Position numbers and translations under genes: made by a program
Shown: in pieces, positions 55,416 to 64,000 of the stretch
Layout of the letters: every line of letters begins with the position of its first letter
Position numbering within the stretch: the stretch's first letter is position 1
Assembly: GCF_001586775.1 (NCBI RefSeq)
Contig: NZ_LQXS01000002.1
Coordinates: 310,001 to 374,000, forward strand
Length of the DNA: 64,000 nucleotides
DNA from: Sphingobacterium populi
GTDB lineage: Bacteria; Bacteroidota; Bacteroidia; Sphingobacteriales; Sphingobacteriaceae
Direction of reading: 5' to 3'
The notes under the pieces: model-generated
The model's input: the letters and a program-made list of their open reading frames with translations, nothing else
Told to the model about the DNA's origin: nothing
Database searches by the model: none

Positions 55416-56426
55416 ATGCAAGCGTGGAAGATATGTTTACTAATAATAATACCTGTTATGGTATTATTATTTTCTTTAGCATTGGGTAGTACAGGGTTTG
55501 TCAGTATTACGGATTTGTTATACCATATGTACGCACGCTGTGCCTCTGCTTTCGGATTAGAAATTTCGGTGAGCGATCGTAATTTAGAAACAATTCTCTG
55601 GCAAGTACGATTACCTAGGATATTACTTACATTTATGGTGGGCGCGGCTCTAGCTGTTGCAGGTGGAGTTTTGCAGGCTGTATTTCGTAATCCCATAGTC
55701 GATCCTTTTTCATTAGGAATATCCTCTGGATCGGCGTTCGGCGCAGCTTTGTCTATGCTTATTTCCCTAATACCACTCAATTTGTCCGCATTTCTTTTTG
55801 GAGTGGTTGCCGTGGTGATTACTTATTTCGTCTCGTACACTGGATCCAGAGGCTCGTTGGTAACTATGGTGTTGGCAGGAATGATCATCTCTGGTGTTTT
55901 TACCGCATTTCTTACCGTCTTACAATATCTTAGTGATCCATATAAATTACAGTCCATCGTACAGTGGACGATGGGTAATTTGCATACAGCCTCTTGGGCA
56001 AAAGTTCGTACAGCGGTACTACCTATTTTACTAGGTATTGCAGTTATCTTGGCTTTACGGTGGAAATTAGATTTACTTTCGCTAGGTGAACAGGAAGCCA
56101 TTGCAGTGGGCGTCGATCCCAAAATCATTAAATTGGTCATGATTGGTGCTGCCACCATGATTACGGCATCGTCTGTAGCAGCAGTAGGCATGATCAGTCT
56201 ATTCGGATTAATTGTGCCACATATCAGCAGAATGTTGGTCGGTCCAAGCAACGCGCAGGGCACGTGGGCTAACATCTTAATTGGTGGCACATTTTTACTG
56301 TTAATAGATGATTTCTCAAGAACATTGCTACCGTTCGAAATTCCGGTTGGCGTATTTACCATGATGCTGGGCACGCCATTATTTATCTATCTGATGCGTA
56401 AAAATGCTATAAATTGGAGTGCCTGA
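55416..56426 (+). CDS. FecCD-type ABC permease
   Basis: A 336-residue inner-membrane permease of the BtuC/FecCD family, with about ten membrane segments. Diagnostic pieces are ETILWQVRLPRILLTFMVGAALAVAGGVLQAVFRNPIVDPFSLGISSGSAFGAAL and VAAVGMISLFGLIVPHISRMLVG, the latter holding the coupling-helix Gly residues. It forms a homodimer with the ATPase encoded next, whose ATG overlaps the permease stop codon. Confidence 0.95.
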   Translation: MQAWKICLLIIIPVMVLLFSLALGSTGFVSITDLLYHMYARCASAFGLEISVSDRNLETILWQVRLPRILLTFMVGAALAVAGGVLQAVFRNPIVDPFSLGISSGSAFGAALSMLISLIPLNLSAFLFGVVAVVITYFVSYTGSRGSLVTMVLAGMIISGVFTAFLTVLQYLSDPYKLQSIVQWTMGNLHTASWAKVRTAVLPILLGIAVILALRWKLDLLSLGEQEAIAVGVDPKIIKLVMIGAATMITASSVAAVGMISLFGLIVPHISRMLVGPSNAQGTWANILIGGTFLLLIDDFSRTLLPFEIPVGVFTMMLGTPLFIYLMRKNAINWSA

Positions 56427-57205
56427 TGAAATTGATCACCATCGAGAAGTTGTCATTCTGTTATGGGAAGCTCCAGATCCTCAAGGAGCTCGATGCTACA
56501 TTTATGCGCGGTGAATTCTCAGTAATTTTGGGCCGTAATGGTAGTGGAAAATCGAGCTTATTCCAGATTTTAGCAGGCGTACAAAAAGACTATCACGGCT
56601 GTGTTAAGATAAATGGCATCGAGCGTAGAGCTATTAAGCGACAACGTGCATCTGATGTTCGCATTGGATTCATGAGCCAATTTCACCAGACCACGTTTCC
56701 GTTTTCCGTATTTGATGTTGTGATGACTGGAAGAGCTTCTTTTACTCATTTTGCACCACGTGCGGAAGATAGACAGCGTGTCGAAACAGTGCTAAAGCAA
56801 TTTAATCTTTGGGTATATAAAGATCGGCCTTACACACAACTTTCGGGTGGTGAGCGTCAATTAGTATTATTATGTCGAGTAATGGTACAAGATCCTGATA
56901 TTATCCTGCTCGATGAACCCACTAATCACTTGGATTTGCATTATCAAGTAAAAGTTTTGGAGAATTTACAACGTCTTACTTCAGAAGGTAAAACGATTAT
57001 CTGTATTATGCATGATCCAAATTTGGCATTTTTGTATGGTGAACGCTTGTTTTTAATGCAGAATCAGCAACTACGTTCGCTGAGCCAATTATCAGTTTTA
57101 GAAATTCATCAGTCGCTTGAAGAAGCTTATCAGGTGCCGCTTGCATCAGTTAAACATGGTGATAGAAATCTTATTATCCCACGGATTACCTCAAATGATT
57201 TTTGA
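56426..57205 (+). CDS. FecE-type ABC transporter ATPase
   Basis: A 259-residue nucleotide-binding subunit starting MKLITIEKLSFCYGK at the ATG that overlaps the permease stop. Walker A GRNGSGKS is at residues 36-43, then the Q-loop (GFMSQFHQTTF), the LSGGERQ signature, Walker B IILLDEPTNHLDL and the switch His (CIMHDPNLAF). It powers import with the preceding permease and binding protein. Confidence 0.95.
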   Translation: MKLITIEKLSFCYGKLQILKELDATFMRGEFSVILGRNGSGKSSLFQILAGVQKDYHGCVKINGIERRAIKRQRASDVRIGFMSQFHQTTFPFSVFDVVMTGRASFTHFAPRAEDRQRVETVLKQFNLWVYKDRPYTQLSGGERQLVLLCRVMVQDPDIILLDEPTNHLDLHYQVKVLENLQRLTSEGKTIICIMHDPNLAFLYGERLFLMQNQQLRSLSQLSVLEIHQSLEEAYQVPLASVKHGDRNLIIPRITSNDF

Positions 57206-57713
57206 AGACAATGTAACAATCGTTTCGATCGGCAAAATGCAAATTGACGAGGTAGTCGATTATGTGCGTAGCGTGCGCCGACATCTTTTCCCGATGTTGG
57301 ACCATGACGTACTACCACGCGACTTGTGCGCGTTTGAAGAAACTTATATCAAGGATAAAGATGGTGTTTTTCTAGTAGCCAGAGATTCAAATGATAATAT
57401 CATAGGAACTATTGGCATGCTTAAATACGACGGCCGTTTTACCGATCATTTTAATTTTGGAGATAGTAGCGTTACGGAGGTTGTCAAATTATTTGTAGAA
57501 CCACACTGGCGAAGGCGGGGATTGGCCAGTTATTTAGTGCAATGTTTGAAAGACATTGCTGCCGAGCGTGATGTGCAAAATTTGTACATGCATACGCATC
57601 CTTTTTTGCCTGGAGCAGAAGTTTTTTGGGCAAAGCAAAGCTTTAACAACTTAATTTCGTCTGTGCACGATGGTCTAGAAACCATTCATATGGTTATGCA
57701 AATTGAAAGCTAA
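57195..57713 (+). CDS. GNAT acetyltransferase in the metal-uptake operon
   Basis: A 172-residue acetyltransferase starting MIFEDNVTIVSIGKM, overlapping the ATPase gene by 11 bases. The acetyl-CoA motif VVKLFVEPHWRRRGLASYLVQCLKDIA is at residues about 92-118, and the HTHPFLPGAEVFWAKQSF block follows. The overlap makes co-translation with the importer almost certain. Siderophore loci often include GNAT proteins that modify a metallophore or its degradation product, so it may process the imported ligand. There is no direct evidence for the substrate. Confidence 0.8.
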   Translation: MIFEDNVTIVSIGKMQIDEVVDYVRSVRRHLFPMLDHDVLPRDLCAFEETYIKDKDGVFLVARDSNDNIIGTIGMLKYDGRFTDHFNFGDSSVTEVVKLFVEPHWRRRGLASYLVQCLKDIAAERDVQNLYMHTHPFLPGAEVFWAKQSFNNLISSVHDGLETIHMVMQIES

Positions 57714-57749
57714 ATTGTACCTTTGGTTAAAAAAATTACTTTTTAAAAC

Positions 57750-60185
57750 ATGAGGCTTATTAAAAATCTCCGGCATATAGCCGCTATGCTGCTGATACTC
57801 TTCAGCACAGATTCATTCTCGCAGACAATTTCTGGATTTCACGGTAAGGTTATGCAAGCCAATGGACAGCCTCTTCAGGGCGTTATTGTTTCCGTAAATG
57901 ACCAGCCAGCCATTCAGACGAAAGCTGACGGTAGTTATCGCTTTTTGAAACCTGTTCAACTGCCTGTAGAGATACAGTTTAGCCTCGTAGGTTATCAGTT
58001 TCGCAGAATCACGCTGGACGCACAAAATTGGAATCCGAATACAGGGCTGTTTGTACAATTGTTTACGGATCAAGTAAATGTCGAAGAAATATCAGTTACG
58101 GGAAGGCGTAATAATTCATATTTAATTAATCAAACAGAGCTAGGTGGTAAGTTTTCTGGTGCTTTGAAACAACTACCGCAATCTGTATCTCTAGTGAGTA
58201 GGGAATTGATGGAGGATAGGCAAGCATTTGTGATTACAGAGATGGTTCAAGATCTGGCAGGCGTGAACCAAGCTTCATCTTACGATGATCTTACTATTCG
58301 TGGTTTTAACAGCGGTTATGCTACTGGCTTTAGGTTATTAAACGGGATGCGCTCAGGCTATGGATATGGTACCAGCTTTTGGCGCACACCGTTGACAGCA
58401 AATTTGGAAAGTATCGAAGTATTGAAAGGTCCTGGAGCTTCGCTTTTTGGTGATATTGCACCTGGTGGTACAATCAATCTGGTTACCAAAAAACCGATGG
58501 AAGAGCGACATGGTGCCGTTGCATTCTCGTTGGGTAGTTTTCAAACTTTTCGATCAACGTTGGATATTGGTGGTGGGTTAGATTCTTCTAAACGAATCTT
58601 GTATCGTCTCAATGTTGCCCATGAAGATTCACGAACGTTTCGCGACAACAATAGTCGGAAGACTATTTTAATTGCGCCGTCTTTTACTTTTAAACCGATT
58701 GATGGAACACAAATAGATGTCGACGTCACATACGATAAATTTGATGGCTTTCTGGATCGCGGTTTGGGAATTCGAAATGATGATTTCTTCGGGCAGCCGC
58801 GCTCCTTTAATGTGAATCAGCCTACCGATTTCATGCGAAATAACTTTCTAACTTTTTCCGGTAGGTTGACACAACAAATAACACCTGCTCTTTCTTTACA
58901 TGCTAGTTATATGAAGTCCATATATAAAGAAGAGCTCAATGAGTTTCGTACTTTAAATACGTATGCCAATCCGCCAGAGAATACCATCATGAACATGCGC
59001 TTTCAGTCTAAGCAAGCTACTGATTATACAGATAACGTAGTGGGTTATTTGCGCTATGCTTTGGGATCGCAAGGCCATCTTCATCATATTGTTTTGGGAA
59101 TGGACTATGCGCAATATGCAGGGGATAAAAATAATGTATTAAGGGAAGCACGCTCTCGTCGAGAAGGCGATACCGAAGTTCCGCTTACGATTGATCTTAA
59201 TGCTACTACTAGGCCGATTTATGATATTTCATCTCTCGTGTTTCTACCCGAGCCCTCGTTCCCATTTTTAAATCCGTACAATAGCTATGGTTTTTATTTG
59301 CAAGATCAAGTGTCAATAGCAGATCGCTTGCATTTAATTCTAGGGTTGCGCCACGAATATTACCGTTCTAGCAGTGCCGATTTGCAGTCTAGCTTTTCGA
59401 CAGCACAAAATGTTTGGTTGCCAAGAGCCGGTTTAACCTTTGTCATCAATCCGCAAGTCAATTATTTTGCAAGCTATTCAAAGGGATATATTCCGGTAGG
59501 TGCTGATTTTATTTATAATTACACCGATTATGGTGCAGACAGACCATTCGTGGCAGAAGATAGTTACCAAGTAGAAAGCGGCTTTAAAGCCGGTTTTTTT
59601 CAAAATCAATTGCAGACTGAATTGTCTGTTTTCCATATTGCAAGAAACAATATGCTGTTAGCGACTGGAGCTCAGTCGGACGCTGGATTTCCAGTGTACA
59701 GACAGTCGGGCCATGTAATTTCGCAGGGAGTCGAGTTGGATCTTCGTGGGCAGCTGAGTCGCGAGTTTCAAGTGATGGCCAATTATACATTCAACCATAC
59801 TGAAGTACGTTCATCTAACTTGGTGGGCGAAGAAGGACAAGCGTTAAGTAACGCTCCCAGAAACATGGCAGGAGCTTGGCTCAAATATTTGTTTTCCGAA
59901 ACAAAGCTACGAGGCTTAGGAATGGGCGTTGGTGTAAACTATGTGGATCGTCGTCGGATGGATAATGCCGCACGTACAGACGATTCAGGGACGATGATTT
60001 GGGATCAGTGGCCAGCATATACAGTAGCTAATGCGGCGTTGTATTATCACGTTCACCGATTGCGCGTTTCCCTAAATATGAATAATATATTTGATCGCTA
60101 CTACTATCTTGGTGGCTTTGATTATACTCGGGGCTTTGTCGGTACACCGAGAAACTTCATGTTTTCAATCGGATACAACTGGTAA
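57750..60185 (+). CDS. TonB-dependent siderophore-type receptor 1
   Basis: An 811-residue outer-membrane receptor. Signal peptide ends SFSQT; a carboxypeptidase-regulatory-like domain spans about residues 30-110 (GFHGKVMQANGQPLQGVIVSVND). The plug follows (LKQLPQSVSLVSRELMEDRQAF, DLTIRGFNSGYATG, SIEVLKGPGASLFGDIAPGGTINLVTKKP), and a barrel of the siderophore-receptor type ends in SIGYNW. It would import a chelated metal across the outer membrane for the upstream ABC importer. A TACCTTTG -7-like box lies in its 36-base leader. The metal could be nickel or iron. Confidence 0.9.
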   Translation: MRLIKNLRHIAAMLLILFSTDSFSQTISGFHGKVMQANGQPLQGVIVSVNDQPAIQTKADGSYRFLKPVQLPVEIQFSLVGYQFRRITLDAQNWNPNTGLFVQLFTDQVNVEEISVTGRRNNSYLINQTELGGKFSGALKQLPQSVSLVSRELMEDRQAFVITEMVQDLAGVNQASSYDDLTIRGFNSGYATGFRLLNGMRSGYGYGTSFWRTPLTANLESIEVLKGPGASLFGDIAPGGTINLVTKKPMEERHGAVAFSLGSFQTFRSTLDIGGGLDSSKRILYRLNVAHEDSRTFRDNNSRKTILIAPSFTFKPIDGTQIDVDVTYDKFDGFLDRGLGIRNDDFFGQPRSFNVNQPTDFMRNNFLTFSGRLTQQITPALSLHASYMKSIYKEELNEFRTLNTYANPPENTIMNMRFQSKQATDYTDNVVGYLRYALGSQGHLHHIVLGMDYAQYAGDKNNVLREARSRREGDTEVPLTIDLNATTRPIYDISSLVFLPEPSFPFLNPYNSYGFYLQDQVSIADRLHLILGLRHEYYRSSSADLQSSFSTAQNVWLPRAGLTFVINPQVNYFASYSKGYIPVGADFIYNYTDYGADRPFVAEDSYQVESGFKAGFFQNQLQTELSVFHIARNNMLLATGAQSDAGFPVYRQSGHVISQGVELDLRGQLSREFQVMANYTFNHTEVRSSNLVGEEGQALSNAPRNMAGAWLKYLFSETKLRGLGMGVGVNYVDRRRMDNAARTDDSGTMIWDQWPAYTVANAALYYHVHRLRVSLNMNNIFDRYYYLGGFDYTRGFVGTPRNFMFSIGYNW

Positions 60186-60221
60186 AAACAAAATTCTCTT
60201 TTTTAAAAACAACCATGTTGA

Positions 60222-60254
60222 GATCGTGGATTTTCTGTAAGAAATTCCACGATC
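60222..60254 (+). terminator. Hairpin after TonB receptor 1
   Basis: GATCGTGGA (60222-60230) pairs with TCCACGATC (60246-60254), and the inner bases extend the stem. Only a weak T-rich tail follows. It probably ends or attenuates the long urease/nickel transcript. The rest of the 243-base gap holds no gene I can support. Confidence 0.6.
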
Positions 60255-60392
60255 TGTATTTATATCCAATATAAGCCCACCTGCTTTATACCTACACGGA
60301 GATGCTATTGAGGCTGATCGCTAAGAAATAATTTGTCCGCACAAATTTTGAATTTTACCCACATTTGGTGTCAACGATTTAGAATGTTTTTG

Positions 60393-60400
60393 TATGTTTG
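60393..60400 (+). promoter_or_regulatory. Candidate -7 box of TonB receptor 2
   Basis: TATGTTTG fits TAnnTTTG and lies 28 bases before the ATG at 60429. No TTG/TTTG at the proper distance upstream was found, so the promoter may be activator-dependent. Confidence 0.35.
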
Positions 60401-60428
60401 CAATTATTTAAAACAAGTCTAAATAAAA

Positions 60429-62764
60429 ATGAATCTTTCTAATACAGGTAGATATCTTATATTATTCACAACGCTACTATTATTTAGTACAGAACTCTGC
60501 GGACAAATTCTTGAAGTTGCTGTTGCAGATGCCACATCTCAACCAATAGCCAATGTACAAGTATGGATCGATTCCCACGAATTAGGAAAAACCAATGCAC
60601 GGGGTTCGCTACAAGTAGATCGTCCAAGCCGCAAGCAATTTCAGATCCGAATCAGTAAGGTTGGCTATTCGGATTTAGTGCGAAATATAAATATTGACAC
60701 TGTAAGCGGACCGATCAACTTTACCTTAGGTTCTGGTCAAAGAATGGAACAAGTAGTCGTTACTGCAGGCCGCAAGCCCGAAAGCATGGCAAACGTTCCT
60801 TCGTCCATTTCTATACTCAATGAGCGTGATATTGCTATGCAAAGTCAAATTAGTACCAATTTGGCAGGCGTATTGGGCAATACCATTCCCGGCTTAGGAA
60901 CATCAACTGCGAAAGGCAGCAACGCTGGGCAGACATTGCGAGGTCGCGCAGTACTTATTTTAATTGATGGTATTCCGCAATCTACGCCATTGATGAATGG
61001 AGCACGAGATATGCGCTCGATCGATCCTGCCGTGCTAGAACGTATAGAAGTCATTAAAGGTGCAACTTCAATTTATGGAAACGGTTCAGCTGGTGGTGTG
61101 ATCAATTACATTACTAAACGAAATGACGCTAATGCAGCCACCATTGGCGGAAGCACGACGTTGCGTGGTACTCTTGCCCCATATAACGCGAGCGAAACAG
61201 GCGGATACCGTTTAGCGCAAAGTCTGTATGGTCGAAAAAATAAATGGAATTATGCAGTAAGTGGGGTAATGGACTATACAGGTTTGCAAAAAGATGGTGA
61301 TGGTTTGCCTTTAGGTCAAACCGACGGATTGTCGAACAACAGACAATACAATGCCTTCTTGAAAGTGGGATATGCCATAGATCAAAAGTCTGATTTAACC
61401 CTAGTTACAACTTTTTCAATAGCCTACAGCAGGCTCGCTACATTAGCCAAATTGGCGTATACGGCCAAAATCCCACTTATGGCGTGCAAGGAACCGATCC
61501 TGGTGAGCACACAGGTACGCGATTCAATCACAATGCCATGTTAAGCTATCGTAATGCCGAAATATTTGCAAACACTTCGCTCAATGCCGCCGCGTTTGTC
61601 AATAGTTTTAGTTCTATGAATCGTTACGTCGAACAAACTCCTTCCTGGTTTGGTCCCGGGCAGACCATGATCAATTCTAATAAAAAGGGTCTTCGATTAG
61701 ATTTAAATACTTCTTTCGAAGTAGCTAAGCTACCTTCTCAAGTAACTTATGGCTTGGATATCCTAAATGATGTAACCTTCCAAGATCTTACAGATGGCCG
61801 TGTTTTCGTTCCAAAGATGGATATGATAAACTATGCACCCTTTGCACAATTGACTGTAAATCTCTTAGATCAGTTGATTTTCAAGGGAGGCATACGTTAC
61901 GAAAATGCAAAAGTCAACATCAATGACTTTAATACATTGGCCACTGGCCCAGATGGTGAAGGAAGTGTCGCCGTCGAAGGAGGGCGAATACCTTACAGCG
62001 CTACCACACTAAACGCAGGTCTGCGTTATAATAAATACGCACTTTTTAATCCCTTTATCAGCTTTTCGCAGGGTTTTACGATCAATGAATTGGGCCGCAT
62101 AGTACGCAATGCCACTGATAGCGATCTTTCTCGTGTACAGACCGATCCGATTGTGACAAATAATTATGAAGCCGGATTCTCCAGTCAATGGCGCAATCTT
62201 CATTTTTCGGCAGCCTATTTCATAAGTACTTCAAAGTTGGGCTTGAGTGTGGTTGCTAATGATGCAGGTTATTTCGTGTCACAAAGAGCGCCCGAGCGAA
62301 TTCATGGTTTTGAAGCAACAGCCGATTTACGCATTAGTCCGCAATGGACGATCGGTGGCACATATTCCTTTGTTGAAGGTAAAGTAGAAGCGGCAGAAGA
62401 TGGCAGCAGTACATACTTGAATGGTAGCCGTATAATGCCACCAAAAGCAACTGGATATCTTGACTTCAACCCGCGTAATGATCTTTCTTTCCAGCTATCT
62501 TGGGTGCATACTGGATCGCGCAACCGTTTTGAGCGCAATGCCAATGGTGTTTTTCGTGCAAATGAAGGCCCGGTCGAATCAGTAGATTTATTGAACTTTA
62601 ATGCTTCATATCGCTTAAATAACAGCTGGATGCTGGGTTTGGGAGTGGCAAATCTTCTCAACAAAACATATTATACAGTGTACAGCCAGTATGGTGCTAA
62701 TGCGGCTAACTATGTGCGTGGTGAAGGCTCTCTTGCCTCATTAAATTTGCAGTACAAGTTCTAA
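60429..62764 (+). CDS. TonB-dependent receptor 2, frameshifted in this sequence
   Basis: About 778 residues when one indel is bridged. Signal peptide (ILFTTLLLFSTELCGQ), a short carboxypeptidase-regulatory-like domain to about residue 100, then a plug (MEQVVVTAGRKPESMANVPSSISILN, LRGRAVLILIDGIPQSTPL, RIEVIKGATSIYGNGSAGGVINYITK) and a barrel ending LNLQYKF. The frame breaks at a T5 run (61412-61416); one more T gives TTFFNSLQQARYISQIGVYG. It is separated from receptor 1 by a hairpin and a candidate promoter, and directly followed by the PepSY gene, as in siderophore-uptake loci. Confidence 0.87.
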
Positions 62765-62765
62765 T

Positions 62766-63938
62766 ATGCTTAAAAAAGGTGTTCTTTGGGCGCATAAATG
62801 GCTCGGCTTAATAACCGGATTGATCGTATTCTTGGTGAGCCTTAGCGGAGCTATTTATACATTTCATGATGAACTAAAGTTGTGGATATATCCCAACAAA
62901 TATTTTATTGAACCACCTACAACGACTGTAACGCCGCCTCTGGAGCTCACCGAACTGATCGAAAGAGCGCAAGCAGAGCTTCCCGCAGAACAAAACATAT
63001 CGCGAATAGATTTGTATCCTGCACCAAATCGTAGTTGGATATTTCGCGCTTCTGATGTGGATCCATCTGCATTTGGGCATTGGAATTACTTCCGCTATTA
63101 TAAGCGCGTATTCATGAACCCGTACACGGGTGAGTGTGTTGCCATCGAAGATTCTAAGAATGAGTTTTTTCAACTTGTCTTGCAGCTGCATATGAATCTA
63201 TTATTAGGTAAAACATATGGGCACGCATTGGTTGCATATAGTACACTATTTTTTGTGATTCTTTTGTTGACAGGTATGGTGCTCTGGTGGCCAAAAAAGT
63301 GGCGCGGTAAGCCGCTTAAACGAAGCCTGTGGCTTAATCGAAAAGCAAAGTGGAAGAGGTTCAATTACGATATGCACAATGTTTTTGGGTTTTATGTATT
63401 TCCACTGGCAGTACTACTTTGTGTGACAGGATTACTCTTCAGCTTCCCGAGTTGGAAAAAAACATATAGCCAGTTTATCAATCAGTTCGCATCGGCGAAC
63501 GTAGATCAGAGACCACCACACGAACCACAGTTGCAGATTTCTAAACCATTTGAATCACCGCTAGATAATTTGCTCGCTCACGCATTAGACAAGCATCCAG
63601 ATGCGGGGATGATGTCTATACGATTGCGCCCCGCCGACGCACCAATTATCGATGTGCAAATTCGTTTGCAGGAAGATCGGAGTGGGCTCTTTTATTGGTA
63701 TTATGTGCACAGCGCAGATATGACGATAGCGCAGATAGCCTCACACGAGAAGTTAAAAACTGGTGATTTATTAGCGGCCCTCAATTTTGATTTGCACACA
63801 GGCGCAATATGGGGTTTTACTACGAAGTTTTTAGTTTTTATGGCTGCGCTTGGCTGTGCGAGTTTGCCTGTGACCGGTTATATTTTGTGGTGGAATAAAA
63901 AACAAAAAACCACCAAACAAAAAGCTAGACGTTGCTAG
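62766..63938 (+). CDS. PepSY-associated membrane protein
   Basis: A 390-residue inner-membrane protein with four main membrane helices: residues about 14-34 (LGLITGLIVFLVSLSGAIYTF), 145-165 (ALVAYSTLFFVILLLTGMVLWWP), 200-222 (VFGFYVFPLAVLLCVTGLLFSFP) and 350-372. PepSY-like periplasmic loops and conserved His residues (HKWLG, LHMNLLLG, DMHNVFG, DLHTGA) suggest heme-type ligands. Relatives beside siderophore receptors act as ferric-siderophore reductases (FoxB type). One base after receptor 2, so it likely helps release the metal imported by that receptor. Confidence 0.85.
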   Translation: MLKKGVLWAHKWLGLITGLIVFLVSLSGAIYTFHDELKLWIYPNKYFIEPPTTTVTPPLELTELIERAQAELPAEQNISRIDLYPAPNRSWIFRASDVDPSAFGHWNYFRYYKRVFMNPYTGECVAIEDSKNEFFQLVLQLHMNLLLGKTYGHALVAYSTLFFVILLLTGMVLWWPKKWRGKPLKRSLWLNRKAKWKRFNYDMHNVFGFYVFPLAVLLCVTGLLFSFPSWKKTYSQFINQFASANVDQRPPHEPQLQISKPFESPLDNLLAHALDKHPDAGMMSIRLRPADAPIIDVQIRLQEDRSGLFYWYYVHSADMTIAQIASHEKLKTGDLLAALNFDLHTGAIWGFTTKFLVFMAALGCASLPVTGYILWWNKKQKTTKQKARRC

Positions 63939-63947
63939 CTAGTTTTT
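63923..63947 (+). terminator. Terminator after the PepSY gene
   Basis: AGCTAG (63923-63928) and CTAGCT (63935-63940) form a short stem followed by AGTTTTT. The stop codon lies in the right arm. Short but well placed. Confidence 0.5.
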
Positions 63948-64000
63948 CCTTTTAAACTAGCATATATGGCCATTGCATGGCCATGTCCCAAGCTAAATTC

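Noticed and set aside
60186..60428. Possible cobalamin or nickel/cobalt riboswitch before TonB receptor 2
   Set aside because: I looked for the B12-box and the G-rich NiCo-type four-way junction; only a simple hairpin (60222-60254) and a -7-like box are present.
63966..63984. Repeated ATGGCCAT at the window end
   Set aside because: Two copies of a self-complementary octamer; the following gene is outside the window, so no role can be judged.
1..64000. Mobile elements and CRISPR arrays
   Set aside because: No transposase, integrase, terminal inverted repeats or regularly spaced repeats were seen on either strand.

Overview
The window is chromosomal DNA of a Bacteroidota bacterium, most likely family Sphingobacteriaceae. 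The evidence is a SusC/SusD pair driven by a FecI-type sigma and FecR, a short primary sigma factor without region 1.1, TTTG-N19-TAnnTTTG promoters, many TonB-dependent receptors, and lipoprotein signals throughout. I see no insertion sequence, prophage, integrase or CRISPR array.

Layout. (1) 0-6 kb is housekeeping: NAD kinase, a CBS-domain protein, a glycine-lipid-type acyltransferase pair and the Kup potassium transporter. (2) 6-18.5 kb is a Sus-like locus (sigma, anti-sigma, SusC, SusD) whose enzymes are an SGNH hydrolase, a FAD oxidoreductase, a GMC dehydrogenase with a Tat-exported small subunit, and a TIM-barrel lipoprotein. It has no recognisable glycoside hydrolase and looks like an oxidative (3-keto-glycoside) route. 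(3) 18.5-28 kb holds ornithine aminotransferase, 2-oxoglutarate dehydrogenase E1/E2, two acetyltransferases, an Rrf2 regulator with two matching operators next to an NmrA-type reductase, and a MalY-type lyase. (4) 28-35.6 kb is a complete non-phosphorylative L-fucose pathway with a divergent AraC regulator. (5) 35.6-44 kb carries tRNA-Leu(CAA), RNase H, RpoD, a carotenoid-type oxidoreductase, an MFS transporter, an HD hydrolase, an NlpC/P60 peptidase and a TPR-HTH protein. (6) 44-64 kb holds a two-component system, then one long co-directional run: porin, ureABC, ureEFGD, hypA, hypB, a second ureE, a FecB/CD/E-type ABC importer, an acetyltransferase, two TonB receptors and a PepSY membrane protein.

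The most interesting part is region 6. It combines urease, its maturation factors, the HypA/HypB nickel chaperones (no hydrogenase is present) and an outer-to-inner-membrane chelated-metal uptake route, presumably for nickel. The catalytic subunit UreC begins with a 49-residue extension that reads as a twin-arginine export signal. There is an outer-membrane porin at the head of the run and no inner-membrane urea transporter. Together these suggest a urease that acts outside the cytoplasm. UreC keeps every nickel ligand but has Val in place of the usual flap Cys.

Quality caveat. Eight genes (GMC dehydrogenase, sucA, uxaA-type dehydratase, carotenoid-type oxidoreductase, TPR-HTH, ureF, hypB, second TonB receptor) are broken by single-base indels, nearly all one-base losses and most in homopolymers. 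Because sucA, ureF and hypB are among them and reading frames resume exactly, I treat these as consensus errors and annotate each as one gene.
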